Assembly (NCBI RefSeq): GCF_004341085.1 | Contig: NZ_SLXW01000006.1 | Span: 62,001-126,000, forward strand | Reading direction: 5' to 3' | Origin: Sphingomonas sp. PP-CE-1G-424 | GTDB lineage: Bacteria; Pseudomonadota; Alphaproteobacteria; Sphingomonadales; Sphingomonadaceae | DNA: 64,000 nt | Part shown: positions 62,655 through 64,000 of the stretch, piece after piece | Layout: every line of letters begins with the position of its first letter | How positions within the stretch are numbered: position 1 is the stretch's first letter | Notes under the pieces: model-generated | Databases searched by the model: none | Told to the model about the DNA's origin: nothing | The model's input: only the letters and a program-made list of their open reading frames with translations | Made by a program: the position numbers and the translations under genes

Positions 62655-64000
62655 TCAGTGGAAGTCGTGCGACTTGAACCGAACGACCTCCTCCGGATCC
62701 ATGCCGTCCGCATGGGGTGGCCAGTATTGGTTGCGTGCCTCAGGCTTCCATCCCTTGTCGCCACGGTCGGGTGAGCCCGGATGTTGCGCAGCATCGCCTC
62801 GCCCGGTCCGGTGCGGAAACGACATGTCGCCAACGCGGTGGAGGAGGTCGCCGTGGTCGACGATCCGGCTGCAGATTACATGGATGATCTCGCCTTCCTT
62901 CTGGACCTGCCCCTTCATGCCGACCATCGATGCCGACATGATCGTTCGGCGTTGTGCCTCGAAACGATCGGGCCAGAGGATCCCATTGGCGATCCCAGTT
63001 TCGTCTTCGATTGTTATGAACAGCACGCCTTTGGCGGAGCCAGGCTTCTGTCGGACGAGGACGATGCCGGCGACCTCGACGTATCGGCCATCCCGGATGT
63101 TGGCGAGGTCAGCGCATTTGGTAACGCCGCGCCGCGTCAACTCGTCGCGCACGAACGTCAGCGGATGCGCGCGAAGCGAGAGCTGCAGCGCCCGGTAATC
63201 CTCGATCACCTCTCGGCCATCGGTCAGCGGCCGCAGTGCCACGTCTGGCTCAAGACCTTCCGCGCTGAAGGTCTCGGCCGATCGATCAGCTGCCGCGAAA
63301 AGCGGCAGCGGAGCCTCGCCGAGCCCCCTCACCTTCCAAAGGCCTTGCCTACGATCGACGCTGAAGCCGTGGAAAGCATCCCCGTCAGCCAGCTTTTCGA
63401 TCGCCGCGCGCTGCACGCCAGACCGTCGCCAGACGTCCTCGACGCTCTCGAAAGGTGTGATCGTACGCGCGCCAACGATCTTCGCGCCATCAGCGTTCGA
63501 CAGGCCGCGAATTTGGCGAAGACCGAGCCGCACGGCAAGGTAGCGCCCGCCTGTCTTCTCTAGCGTGCAGTCCCAGCGGCTCGCATTGACACATGGCGGC
63601 CGGACCTCGACGCCGTGGTCGCGCGCATCGCGCACGATTTGCGCCGGCGCGTAAAAACCCATCGGCTGCGCGTTCATCAGCGCGGCGCAGAACACGTCGG
63701 GATGATGATGCTTCATCCACGATGACGCGTAGGAAATCTTGGCGAAGGAAGCGGCGTGGCTCTCAGGGAAGCCGTAGCTGCCGAAGCCCTCAAGCTGACG
63801 GAAAGTGCGTTCGGCGAACTCGCGTGGGTAGCCGCGTTCGACCATGCCCTCGATCAGCTTCTCGCTGAAGTGCGAGACCCCGCCCGTGAACTTGAACGTC
63901 GCCATGGCGCGGCGCAGCTGGTCCGCCTCGGCCGCGGTAAAGCCCGCACCGACGATCGCGACCTTCATCGCTTGTTCCTGGAAAAGAGGAACACCAAGCG
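62655..64000 (-). CDS. dnaE2: Error-prone DNA polymerase DnaE2, C-terminal part (5' end outside window)
   Basis: The frame is open to the last base, where the minus strand reads LGVPLFQEQAMKVAI, a conserved alpha-subunit polymerase segment. About 448 residues are visible: finger region (FKFTGGVSHFSEKLIEGMVE; GYGFPESHAASFAKISYAS), helix-hairpin-helix (IRGLSNADGAKI), and an OB fold near the end (GRYVEVAGIVLVRQKPGSAK). The tail PEEVVRFKSHDFH is typical of DnaE2. It performs translesion synthesis with ImuA/ImuB in the SOS response; those genes would lie further right. Confidence 0.9.
   Translation of the reverse strand, partial: LGVPLFQEQAMKVAIVGAGFTAAEADQLRRAMATFKFTGGVSHFSEKLIEGMVERGYPREFAERTFRQLEGFGSYGFPESHAASFAKISYASSWMKHHHPDVFCAALMNAQPMGFYAPAQIVRDARDHGVEVRPPCVNASRWDCTLEKTGGRYLAVRLGLRQIRGLSNADGAKIVGARTITPFESVEDVWRRSGVQRAAIEKLADGDAFHGFSVDRRQGLWKVRGLGEAPLPLFAAADRSAETFSAEGLEPDVALRPLTDGREVIEDYRALQLSLRAHPLTFVRDELTRRGVTKCADLANIRDGRYVEVAGIVLVRQKPGSAKGVLFITIEDETGIANGILWPDRFEAQRRTIMSASMVGMKGQVQKEGEIIHVICSRIVDHGDLLHRVGDMSFPHRTGRGDAAQHPGSPDRGDKGWKPEARNQYWPPHADGMDPEEVVRFKSHDFH

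Noticed and set aside
1-64000. tRNA genes, CRISPR arrays and insertion sequences
   Set aside because: No cloverleaf, regular repeat-spacer pattern or intact transposase was found by eye on either strand; a dedicated scan could still reveal short ones.

Overview
The window looks like accessory DNA of a Sphingomonadales-type alphaproteobacterium: GC-rich, FecI/FecR/TonB-receptor-linked lasso peptide genes with an isopeptidase (typical of Sphingomonas, Sphingopyxis and Caulobacter relatives), and an F-type conjugation operon with an embedded DsbC, as on sphingomonad plasmids and integrative elements. The genus assignment is inference. No tRNA, rRNA or CRISPR array was seen. Both ends cut genes: a NACHT-like protein at the left and error-prone polymerase DnaE2 at the right.

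Region 1 (1-21 kb) is a defence-type island with remnants of older mobile DNA. It holds the C-terminal part of a NACHT/HEAT-like protein beside a DUF4365-like putative nuclease; relics of a trbB conjugation ATPase and a DUF4238 gene; a PD-(D/E)XK-like protein; a propeller-TPR-VRR-NUC fusion; a HEPN/RES-RES protein with a zinc ribbon; and a small helix-hairpin-helix protein. Next is a tightly coupled three-gene ubiquitin-like operon (metallo-beta-lactamase fold, an E2-E1-JAB fusion, and a membrane protein). Upstream of it lie an antirestriction (ArdC) relic and a second coupled trio: a DUF6338-like membrane protein and two tiny proteins with related tails ending in Lys-Lys-Gly. An SbcC-like ATPase (frameshifted) with an SbcD-like nuclease and a sigma-region-4-like protein close the island.

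Region 2 (21.5-33 kb) is a complete lasso peptide locus. FecI, FecR, a TonB receptor with an STN signalling domain and an Atxe2-like isopeptidase run rightward. The precursor A, maturation protease B and cyclase C run leftward and converge on them. The 36-residue precursor was found by translating the minus strand at 31636-31746; the predicted core is 19 residues with an Ala1-Glu9 ring. A GntR-type regulator and a small HTH regulator with a 17-bp palindrome upstream follow.

Region 3 (34-53.4 kb) is an uninterrupted F-type type IV secretion operon: traA, L, E, K, B, dsbC, V, C, orf, trbI, traF-type signal peptidase, traW, orf, traU, trbC, traN, a wHTH-like orf, traF, traH, traG. A strong hairpin follows the pilin gene. 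No relaxase, coupling protein or oriT is recognisable in the window.

Region 4 (53.4-64 kb) carries small membrane proteins, a DUF3606 protein, a leftward DNA-repair operon (ATP-dependent ligase, LigD with phosphoesterase-ligase-polymerase domains, exonuclease III), a DUF892 stress protein with a strong terminator, a nucleoside deaminase, a relic of an SOS-associated (SRAP) protein, a SirB1-type protein, and a dnaE2 operon with two small downstream genes.
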